Positions 1 to 8,809 of a DNA stretch of 64,000 nt are shown piece after piece. Each line of letters opens with the position of its first letter. The stretch's first letter is position 1. The notes under the pieces were generated by a model that was not told the origin of the DNA, did not search any database, and saw only the letters and a list, made by a program, of their open reading frames with translations. The stretch is from CBDCZY01 sp965224745 (GTDB taxonomy: Bacteria > Pseudomonadota > Gammaproteobacteria > Methylococcales > Methylomonadaceae): NCBI GenBank assembly GCA_965224745.1, contig CBDCZY010000001.1, positions 372,001 through 436,000 on the forward strand, given 5' to 3'. Position numbers and translations under genes: made by a program.

Positions 1-1
1 T

Positions 2-721
2 CACTCCGAACAAAAACAAAAAAAAGAGCAGGCTATCCGAAACCGCTTCCATGTTCGCATGGAAGAAGCACTCAACAAGCTTGATGCGGGCTTAAACAAA
101 AAAGGGACGATCAAAAAATACAGCAAAATACTGGAACGGATCGGTCGACTGCGCGAAAAAAACCGGCGGGTTTCGCAAGACTACCGCATTGACGTCATAA
201 CCGATGACGAGAAAAAAAACGCCATCCGGCTTGAATGGCAACGTGAACCTCAAAGTAAACAGAACGATCAACACTGTGGTGTCTATTGCCTCAGAACCAA
301 TATCCCCGACTGGTCTGAAGAACAACTGTGGACAACCTACATCATGCTGACCGAGATCGAAGCCACCTTTCGAAGCTTGAAAACTGAACTGGGCTTGCGC
401 CCGGTTTACCACCAAAAAGAAGACCGTGTCACCGGCCACTTGTTCATTACTTTGCTGGCTTATCATCTGGTGCATACGCTGCGCTATCAACTGAAGCAAC
501 AGGGCATTCATTTAAGCTGGGACAGTATTCGCAACATCATGTCGACACAGCAACGTATCACCATGACCTTACCAACGGATGATCATAAAATGATTCACCT
601 GCGGACAACAACGAAGGCGGAGCTACGTCAGAAACAAATTTATGAAGCTTTGAATATTAAACCCGACCTCATTGGTCAATGTAAAACAATTATCGATAAA
701 AAAATCTGTAGTGCCAACTGA
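2..721 (+). pseudogene. IS1634-family transposase, C-terminal part, altered end
   Basis: The reading frame is open from the window edge and matches the C-terminal 235 or so residues of the complete transposase at 20719-22587. It holds the last part of the DDE domain (TEIEATFRSLKTELG). A homopolymer of 7 A at 698-704, against 8 A in both other copies (973-980 and in the complete element), shifts the frame. The protein therefore ends in KKICSAN instead of KKNL. The change affects only the last residues, so it may not matter functionally. The 5' part is outside the window. Confidence 0.85.
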
Positions 722-1064
722 AACAGATTGAAAATTTTAACTTATTGAAATAACAGGATATTGTAAATATAAGTCACGAAGATGGGTTAAGCTGGGACAG
801 TATTCGCAACATCATGTCGACACAGCAACGTATCACCATGACCTTACCAACGGATGATCATAAAATGATTCACCTGCGGACAACAACGAAGGCGGAGCTA
901 CGTCAGAAACAAATTTATGAAGCTTTGAATATTAAACCCGACCTCATTGGTCAATGTAAAACAATTATCGATAAAAAAAATCTGTAGTGCCAACTGAAAC
1001 AGATTGAAAATTTTAACTTATTGAAATAACAGGATATTGTAAATATAAGTCACGAAGATGGGTT
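512..1064 (+). repeat. Direct tandem duplication of the IS1634 right end
   Basis: The segment 512-786 is repeated at 787-1062 in the same orientation. The junction is formed by the shared bases TTAAGCTGGG, where the element end GGGTTA meets the internal TTAAGCTGGG. The two units differ by one A in a poly-A run (7 against 8). This looks like a microhomology-mediated or one-ended event that added a second right terminus. Confidence 0.9.
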
Positions 1065-1067
1065 AAA

Positions 1068-1403
1068 GTCCTCGGTTTCCCCGATGGTGCTGAGATTGCA
1101 GTTCTAAGGGGCGATTTGGAAGCAGGCGGCAGCGAATCTATATTGAGATTACTTCCCAATTATCGTGTACCCAGCCATAGTCACACCAGTGATGAACTCT
1201 ATGTTTGGATTGAAGGTTCTTTTACCTTGGTTTCCCACAGAGGTGCTAAAACCATATTCAATGGACCCGCCTATATTAGCTTCCCAGGTAACGCACCACC
1301 TCACGGTTTGCAGTGTGGTTCAAAACAAAGGTGCTTGTTGTATCTGAGGCTTTCAAGACCTTTTGATGTCAAGTATCAAGTCAATGAATCCCCAAGAAAA
1401 TGA
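1068..1403 (+). pseudogene. Cupin-domain protein, 5' end lost at the IS boundary
   Basis: The frame is open directly from the end of the IS1634 right terminus. It reads a single cupin barrel with the typical first motif (PSHSHTSDELYVWIEGSFTLV; metal-binding His-x-His and Glu) and a second motif region (SFPGNAPPHGLQC). It resembles ChrR/DUF4437-type small cupins. The in-frame ATG at 1116 starts inside the fold and lacks a convincing ribosome site, so the true start was removed. Function unknown; judged non-functional because the N-terminus is replaced by IS sequence. Confidence 0.7.
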
Positions 1404-2118
1404 ACGGTAAAGCGGTATGAAGTGTAATTTTACAGTTAATTTGGTGCTGATAGCTTGCGTGGCAATGAGCCAAGATGTTGTCCCTAATCAGGTTGAACGC
1501 ACTTTCAATCGATGCAAGGCTTGTATTAAAACTGGAAAAGAAAGATTGGGCCGAAAGGGTGATGACGAACAACGAGTTAACGATTGTAAAGTTCCGATTC
1601 GAAAAAGAGGGCATAAACTACGATCAGCTGACTGTGCTCACAAGAAAACTAGAATTGTTGAGAAATCTAGGGGCTAGATTTAGTTTGAAAATTGAGTCTC
1701 AAGTATCTTTTTTACTTTGCATTAATGAGAGCTTCTTGTAAATAGAAAAATGAAACAGGTAAATCTGGTTAATTCCAATTAATCGGATTATCCAAATTAA
1801 CTAGATTATTCGAAGTTAGCTCTCAGTTTACTCGGTTGAAAAGAAGAAGGTGTGGATGACTTCACGTTATTGATTTTTTCCTATGACTTAGTTGTCTTTC
1901 CAATCAATGTTGGTCGAGAGATAAATAAAGAAGATAATTGCTTGGTTGATGAATTTCCTTCTAATTCTCAATCAATTGCTCATACTAATTATTCCAACGC
2001 TTTAGTGCTTCTGATAGATAGTTAAAAAGTAGAGATCGGACCTGGAAATAATGCATAAAAGTTAAATTGTCCTCGCACCTAATACTTTTTTTTGTGAGCA
2101 AAAAAAAATACCGTTAGA
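1404..2118. other. Degraded non-coding stretch with weak ORF remnants
   Basis: Overlapping short frames are present (1417-1677 and 1475-1741 on the plus strand). The second encodes 88 aa with a plausible amphipathic stretch (KLEKKDWAERVMTNNEL) but no recognisable family or clear ribosome site. A third open stretch without a good start covers about 1840-2025. This looks like decaying coding DNA between the truncated cupin gene and the 3' end of the sigma-factor gene. An A/T palindrome (TTTTTTTT-GTGAGC-AAAAAAAA, about 2089-2109) next to the sigma gene stop could act as its terminator. Confidence 0.4.
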
Positions 2119-3702
2119 TCACATGAAAAAACTTAATTCTGTTCCAAAGCTTCGTTTGATTTTTTTAAGTGCACTGCACTGGATTTGCCTAACTCTTTCC
2201 CGAGTGAGACTCAGTTCATCGCCAATTTCTTGTAATGTCATTTCGTCTTTTTTATCTCGGCCAAACCGACAATTCACGATGTGCGATTCGTTTTTTGAAA
2301 GCGATTCAATCGCACGATCAAGTAAAGTCTTCAAATCTTGTTCAGAAAGCTCTGTCATTGGGTGGGGGAATATATTCTGTTCAAGAAAATGCAACAACGT
2401 TGTGTTTTCATCGTCTGGACTCACTTTCGCGTCAAGCGAGACGGATTTTGGAGAGATGGACAGCATGTTGCTCAAATCTTCATTAGAAAGGTTCACAAGC
2501 TTTGCAAGTTCTTCATGACGAGGTGTTTCACCATTTAGTGATTTTTGTTCTTCAATACATTGAAAAATCCTTTTAAGGGAAGCCATTCGTCTGAAAGGTA
2601 ATCTAACCGTTCTTTCAGATTTAGATAATGACCGCGATATAGTTGATCTTATCCAATAAATGGCGTAAGTAGAAAACTTGTAACCTAACCTAAAATCAAA
2701 TTTATCAACTGCCTTGATCAAGCCAATTTGTCCTTCCTGAGCAATATCTGTAAATTCCATAAAATCGCCTTTGTACTGGTTAGCGACATAGAGAACTAAT
2801 TTCTCGTTGTTGACCACCAGTTGTTGTTTAGTGGCTAGCCAGATTTTGTAACCCCGATTAATCTTCTCCAGTAAATCAACAGCCTGGCTATCATTAATCA
2901 GAAAACTTCCATTACTCTTTGAGTTTGAACGATTAATCAGGCTAAACATGATTTTTTGTGATTTCTTTTCCTGAGACAATGAACTTTGTTTCAATAGTTC
3001 CAATTCCATGCCATGTAAAATAAGAGATTCGCTTATTTTCTTAAGAAGATTGACAGGGTAGGGGAATAGTTTGAGGTTCTCAAATAAAGCGGTTTTGTGT
3101 TTAAGTGTCTCAACATGAGTAAGACCGTACTCATTTAATGACGAAATAAATTGCTCAAAGTTAGATTCCATGCATCTGATTGATTGGGCAATTTGTTCAG
3201 CATTTGTAGAATTTTCAGGCGTTCCCAGTTCATTGATGGTGGAGTTTCCATCCTCCTGAAGATTTGTGCAGGTGCCTATTGTTTGTTCAACCGAAACTTC
3301 TTCAATTCCATTGACTCTGGTAATGGGGTCGTTGGCTGTATCCGAAAGTTCACTTATAAGCCAGGAAGCGACTACAGGGAAGTGAGCAACACTGGCGATC
3401 ATAAGTGACCAGCCAAGTTCTTTTTTTTCAAATAATTGTTGATTAGCGTATTCTCGACTTGTTTGGTGGGGAACTGATTTTTCAGTCGATACAAGTTTTT
3501 TCTGTGAACTTTTTAGACTGATCAGATTTTCGTCTAATGGAATAAAATTATTGACTAACTTTCTACCGAAATGCTGGGTATCTGTGGTAAGAAACAGTCC
3601 GTCATTCATGAGTCTTTTTTTCCGTATACCAGTTGGTGGCCCTGAATCGAAATCGCAAAGATCAAATTTATCTGCGAATAACCTGCTTTTGTATATAGAC
3701 AT
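2119..3702 (-). CDS. RpoD-like alternative sigma-70 factor with atypical N-terminus
   Basis: A 527-aa sigma-70 family protein that would direct RNA polymerase to a subset of promoters. Region 2 lies at about 290-365 (DIAQEGQIGLIKAVDKF, then YKFSTYAIYWIRSTISRS). Region 3 is at about 375-450. Region 4 is at about 458-517, with the helix-turn-helix TLQEIGDELSLTRERVRQI. The N-terminal 270 residues are unusual. Residues 82-120 align by eye with region 1.2 of RpoD (ASVAHFPVVASWL against the SVAEYPEAITYLL type) and 170-270 with its non-conserved region. Region 1.1 is not recognisable. It is monocistronic, with an AT-rich upstream region shared with divergent hisC. It is probably a diverged RpoD paralogue rather than RpoS or RpoH, and is not the housekeeping factor because the promoter-reading segments differ. 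Confidence 0.85.
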   Translation of the reverse strand: MSIYKSRLFADKFDLCDFDSGPPTGIRKKRLMNDGLFLTTDTQHFGRKLVNNFIPLDENLISLKSSQKKLVSTEKSVPHQTSREYANQQLFEKKELGWSLMIASVAHFPVVASWLISELSDTANDPITRVNGIEEVSVEQTIGTCTNLQEDGNSTINELGTPENSTNAEQIAQSIRCMESNFEQFISSLNEYGLTHVETLKHKTALFENLKLFPYPVNLLKKISESLILHGMELELLKQSSLSQEKKSQKIMFSLINRSNSKSNGSFLINDSQAVDLLEKINRGYKIWLATKQQLVVNNEKLVLYVANQYKGDFMEFTDIAQEGQIGLIKAVDKFDFRLGYKFSTYAIYWIRSTISRSLSKSERTVRLPFRRMASLKRIFQCIEEQKSLNGETPRHEELAKLVNLSNEDLSNMLSISPKSVSLDAKVSPDDENTTLLHFLEQNIFPHPMTELSEQDLKTLLDRAIESLSKNESHIVNCRFGRDKKDEMTLQEIGDELSLTRERVRQIQCSALKKIKRSFGTELSFFM

Positions 3703-4003
3703 AACTAACCCTCAGCGGTTTGATCGTTCTTGCCTCATAAATCGCTTTATTGTTTTTGTTGCGATGTTGAAGAGGTTTAAGCTTAAAGAGTTCAACTCTT
3801 TTGTCTTATCCATGTCTAAAAATTTTAAGTCTTTGTTTATAGCAATGTAAATAGTTTATTTAACTATCCCAGTTATATTTGGCTAATAAAATGGACAATG
3901 GCTTATCATATTTTGATTTAGAGTAAAAACGACTATATAAGTTTATTATAAACCTATTTTTTACAATATTACAATTTCTAGTTATTATATATTTATATTA
4001 CTC
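3703..4003. other. AT-rich divergent intergenic region (sigma factor / hisC)
   Basis: About 300 bp of very AT-rich DNA separate the divergent start codons of the sigma-factor gene (3702, minus) and hisC (4004, plus). It must hold both promoters. Several TATAAT-like hexamers are visible (for example around 3935-3950), but none can be chosen with confidence. No ORF of interest was seen. Confidence 0.5.
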
Positions 4004-5089
4004 ATGACTCATTTTAATTTTCAACATCTTTTTCGTGACGAAGTGCTTGCAATGTCGGCCTATTCAGTGCCGGATATAAATAATTGCGTCAAACTGGATG
4101 CCATGGAAAATCCATTCAGCTGGCCTGAAGAAATGACGAATCAGTGGTTTGATCATCTTCGCCATTGCCCGCTAAACCGATATCCTGAACCAACAGCTAA
4201 AAAACTATGTCAAGCGCTTGCCAGAATGGATGGCCTACCTGAAACAACCCGCATTCTGTTAGGTAATGGTTCAGATGAACTTATCCAAATGCTGCTAATG
4301 GCAATGCCTCCTGTATCGAGCCATGTATTAGCCCCTGCCCCTAGCTTTGTGATGTATCAACAGATTAGTCGTTCGCTAAACCTGCCATTTTTAAGCCCAC
4401 CATTACTTTTGGAAACTTTTGAGCTTGATATGCCAGCGATAGAGCAAGCAATAGATAAGTATCATCCGGTATTAACTTTCATTGCTTTTCCCAATAATCC
4501 AACTGGGAACTTGTTTAATGCTGATGATATTGAGACCATTATTGAGCAATCTAAAGGCATGGTTGTGATTGATGAAGCCTATTTTCCCTATGCCGATGCC
4601 AGCTTTATCCACAGAGTAAATGATTATGAAAATTTGCTGGTTATGAGAACCCTTTCTAAACTTGGCTTAGCCGGCCTTCGATTAGGCTATTTGGTTGGTA
4701 ATCCATTGCTACTCGAACAACTTGACAAAATAAGATTACCTTACAATATCAATGTATTGACACAATTCAGCGCAGAATTTGCATTAGCTAATCAAGATGT
4801 CCTGGACCAACAAACCCAAGTTATTCGCATCGAAAGAGAGCAACTTTTTCTTGCGCTCAGCAAGTTAAAGGGTATTCAGGCCTATCGCAGCGCCGCTAAT
4901 TTTATTTTATTCAAAACGACTAACCTGCCTGCGGATACTGTTTTTCAGCGGTTAAAACAAAATGGGATTCTAATAAAAAATCTAAGCCACAGCAGTGGCC
5001 TCTTAGCAAACGCTCTCAGAGTAACTGTTGGTAAACCGGAAGAGAACAAGGCATTTATGGAAGCTCTGCAAGCAAGCCTGGTTGCTTAA
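4004..5089 (+). CDS. hisC: Histidinol-phosphate aminotransferase
   Basis: A 361-aa class I/II PLP-dependent aminotransferase that converts imidazole-acetol phosphate to histidinol phosphate in histidine synthesis (cytosolic). Family hallmarks are visible: the substrate-side NRYPEP segment, the LGNGSDELIQ cofactor loop, FPNNPTGN, and the Schiff-base lysine K219 in TLSKLGLAGLRLGYL. The length is normal. The start is the ATG at 4004, and no clear Shine-Dalgarno precedes it. No other his genes are near, so it is an isolated hisC as often seen in gammaproteobacteria; an aromatic-acid aminotransferase role cannot be excluded. It converges on ubiX. Confidence 0.92.
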   Translation: MTHFNFQHLFRDEVLAMSAYSVPDINNCVKLDAMENPFSWPEEMTNQWFDHLRHCPLNRYPEPTAKKLCQALARMDGLPETTRILLGNGSDELIQMLLMAMPPVSSHVLAPAPSFVMYQQISRSLNLPFLSPPLLLETFELDMPAIEQAIDKYHPVLTFIAFPNNPTGNLFNADDIETIIEQSKGMVVIDEAYFPYADASFIHRVNDYENLLVMRTLSKLGLAGLRLGYLVGNPLLLEQLDKIRLPYNINVLTQFSAEFALANQDVLDQQTQVIRIEREQLFLALSKLKGIQAYRSAANFILFKTTNLPADTVFQRLKQNGILIKNLSHSSGLLANALRVTVGKPEENKAFMEALQASLVA

Positions 5090-5107
5090 TGACTGTGAAC
5101 CAATAAG

Positions 5108-5686
5108 TTACTTTTTTAAACCTGTCCATGGTTCATACAGGTTTGACGCATTGACTCCCATCATTTCTAAAACCCGGCCGACACTTTCATTTACTAAGCT
5201 TTCTAAGGATTTAGAATGCCCGTAAAATGCGGGCATCGGTGGAAAAATAATGCCGCCCATCTCGGTCACACCCAGCATGTTCTTTAAATGGATCAAACTA
5301 AGGGGCGCCTCGCGCGGCATAAGTATCAATCGACGCCTTTCTTTAAGGGTTACGTCTGCTGCTCGTGCAATTAGATTGTCTGAAAATCCATGTGCAACTG
5401 AGGACAAAGTTTTCATTGAACAAGGTATGATAACCATCCCATCGGTCTTAAATGCCCCGCTAGCAATTGATGCAGAAATATCTTTATTATCATGTATGAC
5501 GTCTGCCAATTGGTAAACCGCTTGGCGTTTCATATTAAGTTCATGCTGAAGATTAATAACACCAGCATCGGAAATTATTAAGTGGGTTTCCCAGTCTGGT
5601 TGCTGGCTCAAAGTTTCCAGCAATTTGAGGCTGTAAATTACCCCTGTTGCCCCTGTGATACCGACAACTATGCGTTGTTTATGCAT
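5108..5686 (-). CDS. ubiX: Flavin prenyltransferase UbiX
   Basis: A 192-aa flavoprotein of the UbiX/Pad1 family. It makes prenylated FMN, the cofactor of the UbiD decarboxylase in ubiquinone synthesis. The N-terminal FMN-binding signature VVGITGATGVIYSLKLLE is clear. The central IASGAFKTDGMVIIPCSMKTLSSVAHG and RRRLILMPREAPLS segments are typical. The length is typical. The gene overlaps the upstream iminopeptidase gene by 8 bp (5679-5686), so the two are probably co-transcribed on the minus strand. No ubiD is present in the window. Confidence 0.95.
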   Translation of the reverse strand: MHKQRIVVGITGATGVIYSLKLLETLSQQPDWETHLIISDAGVINLQHELNMKRQAVYQLADVIHDNKDISASIASGAFKTDGMVIIPCSMKTLSSVAHGFSDNLIARAADVTLKERRRLILMPREAPLSLIHLKNMLGVTEMGGIIFPPMPAFYGHSKSLESLVNESVGRVLEMMGVNASNLYEPWTGLKK

Positions 5687-6644
5687 TATAGTGAATTTGA
5701 GTGATCATGGTATCAGTGGCTGTCACCAATGCATCGACCATATCTTCTCCTTGTGCAATGTGACCCGCTTTTGGCAGGATTTGAAATGCCGCTTGTGGAA
5801 GATATGAGTGCAAGCTATAACCCGCTTCAATAGGACAAACCAGATCTCGCCGTCCATGAATAATTGTTGTTGGAATTTTCGAAAGCCGGCTGCAATGGCT
5901 CAGAATATGATTTTCCTCTAGGAAATATCTGTTTTTAGCATAGTGGATTTCCATTTTTGCCAGTTGAGTCATTCTTTTAGTAGCATGCTCCGAATTAGAA
6001 TTAGGGTCATAAGAATTTCCCAAAGCAACTTGCGTACCCCAAGCATGCCATTCTTTAACCACTCTGGCAATGGCTAGTTCATCTGTCCCCCATAGGCAGT
6101 CAACCATTCCTTGCAGAACATGGTTGCGACTACCCGTTGGTAAACTCTGGTTTAATTTTTCCCATTGTTCCGGGTAAATCCGCTGGGCTCCATGTCCCAA
6201 AAACCAATCTAAATCGCACTGCCGCGCTAAAAAAACCCCTCTAATGATCATGCCCAACACTCTTTCAGGATTTTGTTGAGCGTACAACAACGTTAAAGTC
6301 CCGCCCCAAGATCCGCCAAAGAGCAACCATTGGTCAATTTCCAACGCAATTCTGATACGCTCCATGTCTTCAAGTAAATCCTGGGTGGTATTGTTGTCAA
6401 TCTCGCCGTAAGGTAGCGAGTTTCCACAGCCCCTTTGATCGAATAGGATTACTCTATATTTTTCGGGATTAAAAAATCGCCGATGTCCGGGTTTACAACC
6501 GGAACAAGGGCCGCCATGCAGGAAAACAACAGGAATTCCGGCTGGATTACCGCACTGCTCTACAAACACCGAGTGCTGGGTGCCTGTTTCCAAAAAGAAG
6601 GAATGGTAAGGTTCAATATCCGAGTACAGTGCTTTTTTAGCCAA
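5679..6644 (-). CDS. pip: Proline iminopeptidase
   Basis: A 321-aa alpha/beta-hydrolase of peptidase family S33 that removes N-terminal proline from peptides. The catalytic triad can be placed: Ser112 in GGSWGGTL, Asp267 in GRRDLV and His295 in KAGHIA. The oxyanion-side HGGPCSGC and the FDQRGCGNS strand-loop are characteristic of the family, which distinguishes it from generic hydrolases. The length is normal (about 310-320 aa). It is the first gene of a probable pip-ubiX transcription unit, and its start at 6644 follows an AT-rich spacer. Confidence 0.93.
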   Translation of the reverse strand: MAKKALYSDIEPYHSFFLETGTQHSVFVEQCGNPAGIPVVFLHGGPCSGCKPGHRRFFNPEKYRVILFDQRGCGNSLPYGEIDNNTTQDLLEDMERIRIALEIDQWLLFGGSWGGTLTLLYAQQNPERVLGMIIRGVFLARQCDLDWFLGHGAQRIYPEQWEKLNQSLPTGSRNHVLQGMVDCLWGTDELAIARVVKEWHAWGTQVALGNSYDPNSNSEHATKRMTQLAKMEIHYAKNRYFLEENHILSHCSRLSKIPTTIIHGRRDLVCPIEAGYSLHSYLPQAAFQILPKAGHIAQGEDMVDALVTATDTMITQIHYNA

Positions 6645-7116
6645 TCTAACTCCAGGAAAACTTAATTATTGACACAAAATATAAACAACGCCCATACCAA
6701 CGAACCAACAATTAAGTTGCCGAAGAACTGGTGGGTTAAGCCCTAAGCTCGCTTTCGACGATGTCCTTGCAGTGCGATAATTTGCCACATTTTCTTTCCT
6801 CACCAAAATCGTTATCTTTCCTCAAACGCTATGAGACGGAAATATTGTCGTCTTAAGTTTTCTAATCATTGCTTATTTAGACTCGAATGCAGGGTTTACC
6901 GCATTCATTGTTTAACTTTAGTTTAAACAAAATCGCTCGATATAGTGTTTTCGGTTGAAAACATTTTTTATCGAATCGTTTGCTAAATTGATAAGAACTA
7001 TTGGGTATGGTTTAGAAAAATGGTGGTATATTGGTAATCTGATCGTTGTATTATGATCTTAAGTTAATGGAAGAATTAATACAAACCAGATTTGCCAACA
7101 GTCCAATTTTCGCCGA
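6645..7116. other. Intergenic region upstream of the mxaK-like operon
   Basis: 470 bp without a convincing gene. A very short frame, MEELIQTRFANSPIFAD (7068-7121), ends with its stop overlapping the TTG start of the mxaK-like gene (ATTGA), as in translational coupling. It could be a coupling leader or the relic tail of an upstream gene. Palindromic AAACTTTAGTTTAAAC-type DNA lies near 6920-6940. Promoters for pip (minus) and the operon (plus) should lie here. Confidence 0.4.
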
Positions 7117-7674
7117 TTGAAAAAACAGAAATTACATATTTCAGCAAGGCAGTTTACTTTATTGTCCTTGCTTGTTGTTGCAATGATTTTAACTTGCACC
7201 ATTTATTTTCAATCGCTGTCAGGCAACCAGCTTATCAATACACCTGAAGAAATCAAAACAACCGTTATAGAATTACCAGACCAAGTTATATTTGCTAAAG
7301 CTTTTCATTTAGATCAACAAGGACAGTTTCAACAAGCTTTGCGTTGGTATGGTCTGATCCAGAATAGTAACAAGACCGAATGGGTTGAAAAGGCTCAGTA
7401 CAATATGGGAACTGTTTATCTTGAGCAAGCCCGTAAGCTTTGGCTCAGTAAAGGCGTTTGGGAGTATGATCAAGTCAATACGTTACTTGATTTGAGTGTC
7501 GACTCGTTCGAAAAAGTTCTCGCAAAAAACCCAACCCATCAAGGCGCCCGCTATAATTTAGAAGCAACTCAATATTTTAGACCTCCCGCTAAAGTCTCGG
7601 AGCAAAGTAATTGGACGGGCAGTAAAAGCAGTGTTAAAGCCATACTTCCCGGTATTCCTGGGGGAGGGCCATAA
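7117..7674 (+). CDS. MxaK-like membrane-anchored TPR protein
   Basis: A 185-aa protein with one N-terminal membrane segment (about residues 14-33) and a short periplasmic tetratricopeptide-like part (FAKAFHLDQQGQFQQALRWY, then VEKAQYNMGTVYLEQA and GARYNLEA). The arrangement, a small TPR protein followed at once by a VWA protein, matches the MxaK-MxaL pair of methanol dehydrogenase clusters. In methylotrophs these are needed for calcium insertion or maturation. No mxaF, mxaI or other mxa genes are present, so the assignment is by family resemblance and context only. It starts at TTG (7117), and the stop is 2 bp before the next start. Confidence 0.55.
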   Translation: MKKQKLHISARQFTLLSLLVVAMILTCTIYFQSLSGNQLINTPEEIKTTVIELPDQVIFAKAFHLDQQGQFQQALRWYGLIQNSNKTEWVEKAQYNMGTVYLEQARKLWLSKGVWEYDQVNTLLDLSVDSFEKVLAKNPTHQGARYNLEATQYFRPPAKVSEQSNWTGSKSSVKAILPGIPGGGP

Positions 7675-7676
7675 TC

Positions 7677-8597
7677 TTGTTATGGCTTACTAAAATAATC
7701 AATGTTCTCCAATCCTCGCTGATTCGTACCTTGGTCGTTCTGGTTTTGTTAGCTCTAGCGATAACAAAACCTTCACTACCGATCGAGAAATCCAATTATC
7801 ACTATGTTTTCGTGCTCGACATCTCGCAAAGTATGAATGCACAAGATTATGATTTGCCTGGCCTACCGACTGATCGGCTGTCTTTTGCTAAAGAATCCAT
7901 AAAATACGCTATTCAAAATTTGCCCTGCCATTCAAAAGTTGCACTCAGTATTTTTACAACTAAAAACATGTATTTACTGTTTGAGCCCATGGAGGTTTGT
8001 GAACATTACACTAATATTGAAAAAACACTGATGAATATTAATTGGCGGATGGCTTGGGCGGCCGATAGTCACATATCTCGTGGACTTTTTACCAGTATCA
8101 GAGACATCGAACGAATTAACACCAAGCCTGCTATAGTTTTCCTGACAGACGGCCAACAAACGCCGGTTAAAGCTAAAGAACCACCTTTTCTTGATACCCC
8201 TTCTGTCGTCAAAGGATGGGTCGTTGGTGTTGGCAACTTGGAACCGGTTCCTGTGCCAAAATATGACGAAAATGATGTTGTTACCAGTTATTGGTCGAAC
8301 AGTGAAGCTGAAAGCCAACAAGATTCGTCAAGCGCAGCCAAAGTAAATAGTTCAAAAACCTACTTAACCGCTGTGCAAGAAAATAAGTTACAACAACTGG
8401 CAGGTCTCACTGGACTTTCCTATATCCATTTAGACTCACCGGAACAATTCAGCCGATCTTTATTGTCATTTGAACCTGAACAAAACGAAACAGTTATGAC
8501 CGATATCGGATGGATTTTCGCTTCGTTAGCGCTAATCTTTTTAATCGAACCCTATATTAAACCTGTCTTTTTGAGGTTAACTAAAGCAACCTTATGA
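7677..8597 (+). CDS. MxaL-like von Willebrand factor A domain protein
   Basis: A 306-aa protein with an N-terminal membrane segment (about 12-30), a VWA domain carrying the metal-ion-dependent adhesion site DISQS (DxSxS) and FLTDGQQTP, and a C-terminal membrane segment (about 272-292). The segment VCEHYTNIEKTLMNINWRMA is of the type I associate with MxaL of methylotrophs. BatA/BatB-type proteins are the main alternative. The likely start is TTG at 7677, placed after a GGAGGG ribosome site (about 7662-7669). Its stop overlaps the next start by ATGA, indicating a tight operon. Confidence 0.6.
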   Translation: MLWLTKIINVLQSSLIRTLVVLVLLALAITKPSLPIEKSNYHYVFVLDISQSMNAQDYDLPGLPTDRLSFAKESIKYAIQNLPCHSKVALSIFTTKNMYLLFEPMEVCEHYTNIEKTLMNINWRMAWAADSHISRGLFTSIRDIERINTKPAIVFLTDGQQTPVKAKEPPFLDTPSVVKGWVVGVGNLEPVPVPKYDENDVVTSYWSNSEAESQQDSSSAAKVNSSKTYLTAVQENKLQQLAGLTGLSYIHLDSPEQFSRSLLSFEPEQNETVMTDIGWIFASLALIFLIEPYIKPVFLRLTKATL

Positions 8598-8809
8598 GCG
8601 GAGGAAAATTATTTATCTATGCCGGAATAGCATTACTAGTTCTGGGCTTGATAATTCGATATGCACCTTGGCTGGTGAATTGGTTTGGCAAGCTTCCTGG
8701 TGATATTAAAATTGAAAAAGAAAACAGCTTTATCTTTATTCCAATCACTTCAATGGTTGTCGTTAGTTTGTTAATTACTTTGATTATCAACTTGTTTTTT
8801 AGAAAATGA
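8594..8809 (+). CDS. DUF2905 family small membrane protein
   Basis: 71 aa, two transmembrane helices (about 6-28 and 46-67) joined by the signature LPGDIKIEKENSFIFIP of the DUF2905 family. Function unknown. It overlaps the preceding and following genes by ATGA at both ends, so it is translated with the operon. Confidence 0.85.
   Translation: MSGGKLFIYAGIALLVLGLIIRYAPWLVNWFGKLPGDIKIEKENSFIFIPITSMVVVSLLITLIINLFFRK

Larger units (their letters stand above)
1..1066 (+). mobile_element. IS1634-family element, 3' part, running off the window edge
   Basis: Bases 1-785 match the 3' part of the complete IS1634-family element at 20544-22666, including the right terminal inverted repeat (AGTCACGAAGATGGGTTA at about 769-788). 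A second copy of the last ~275 bp then follows directly, so the element ends twice, at about 788 and at about 1065. The left part lies outside the window. The right flank is a cupin gene whose 5' end is missing, so the insertion or a later deletion destroyed that gene. Confidence 0.93.

Noticed and set aside
92..511. 139-aa frame on the minus strand, repeated at 21967-22386
   Set aside because: It lies wholly inside the transposase gene on the other strand in both copies; conserved only because the IS is duplicated.
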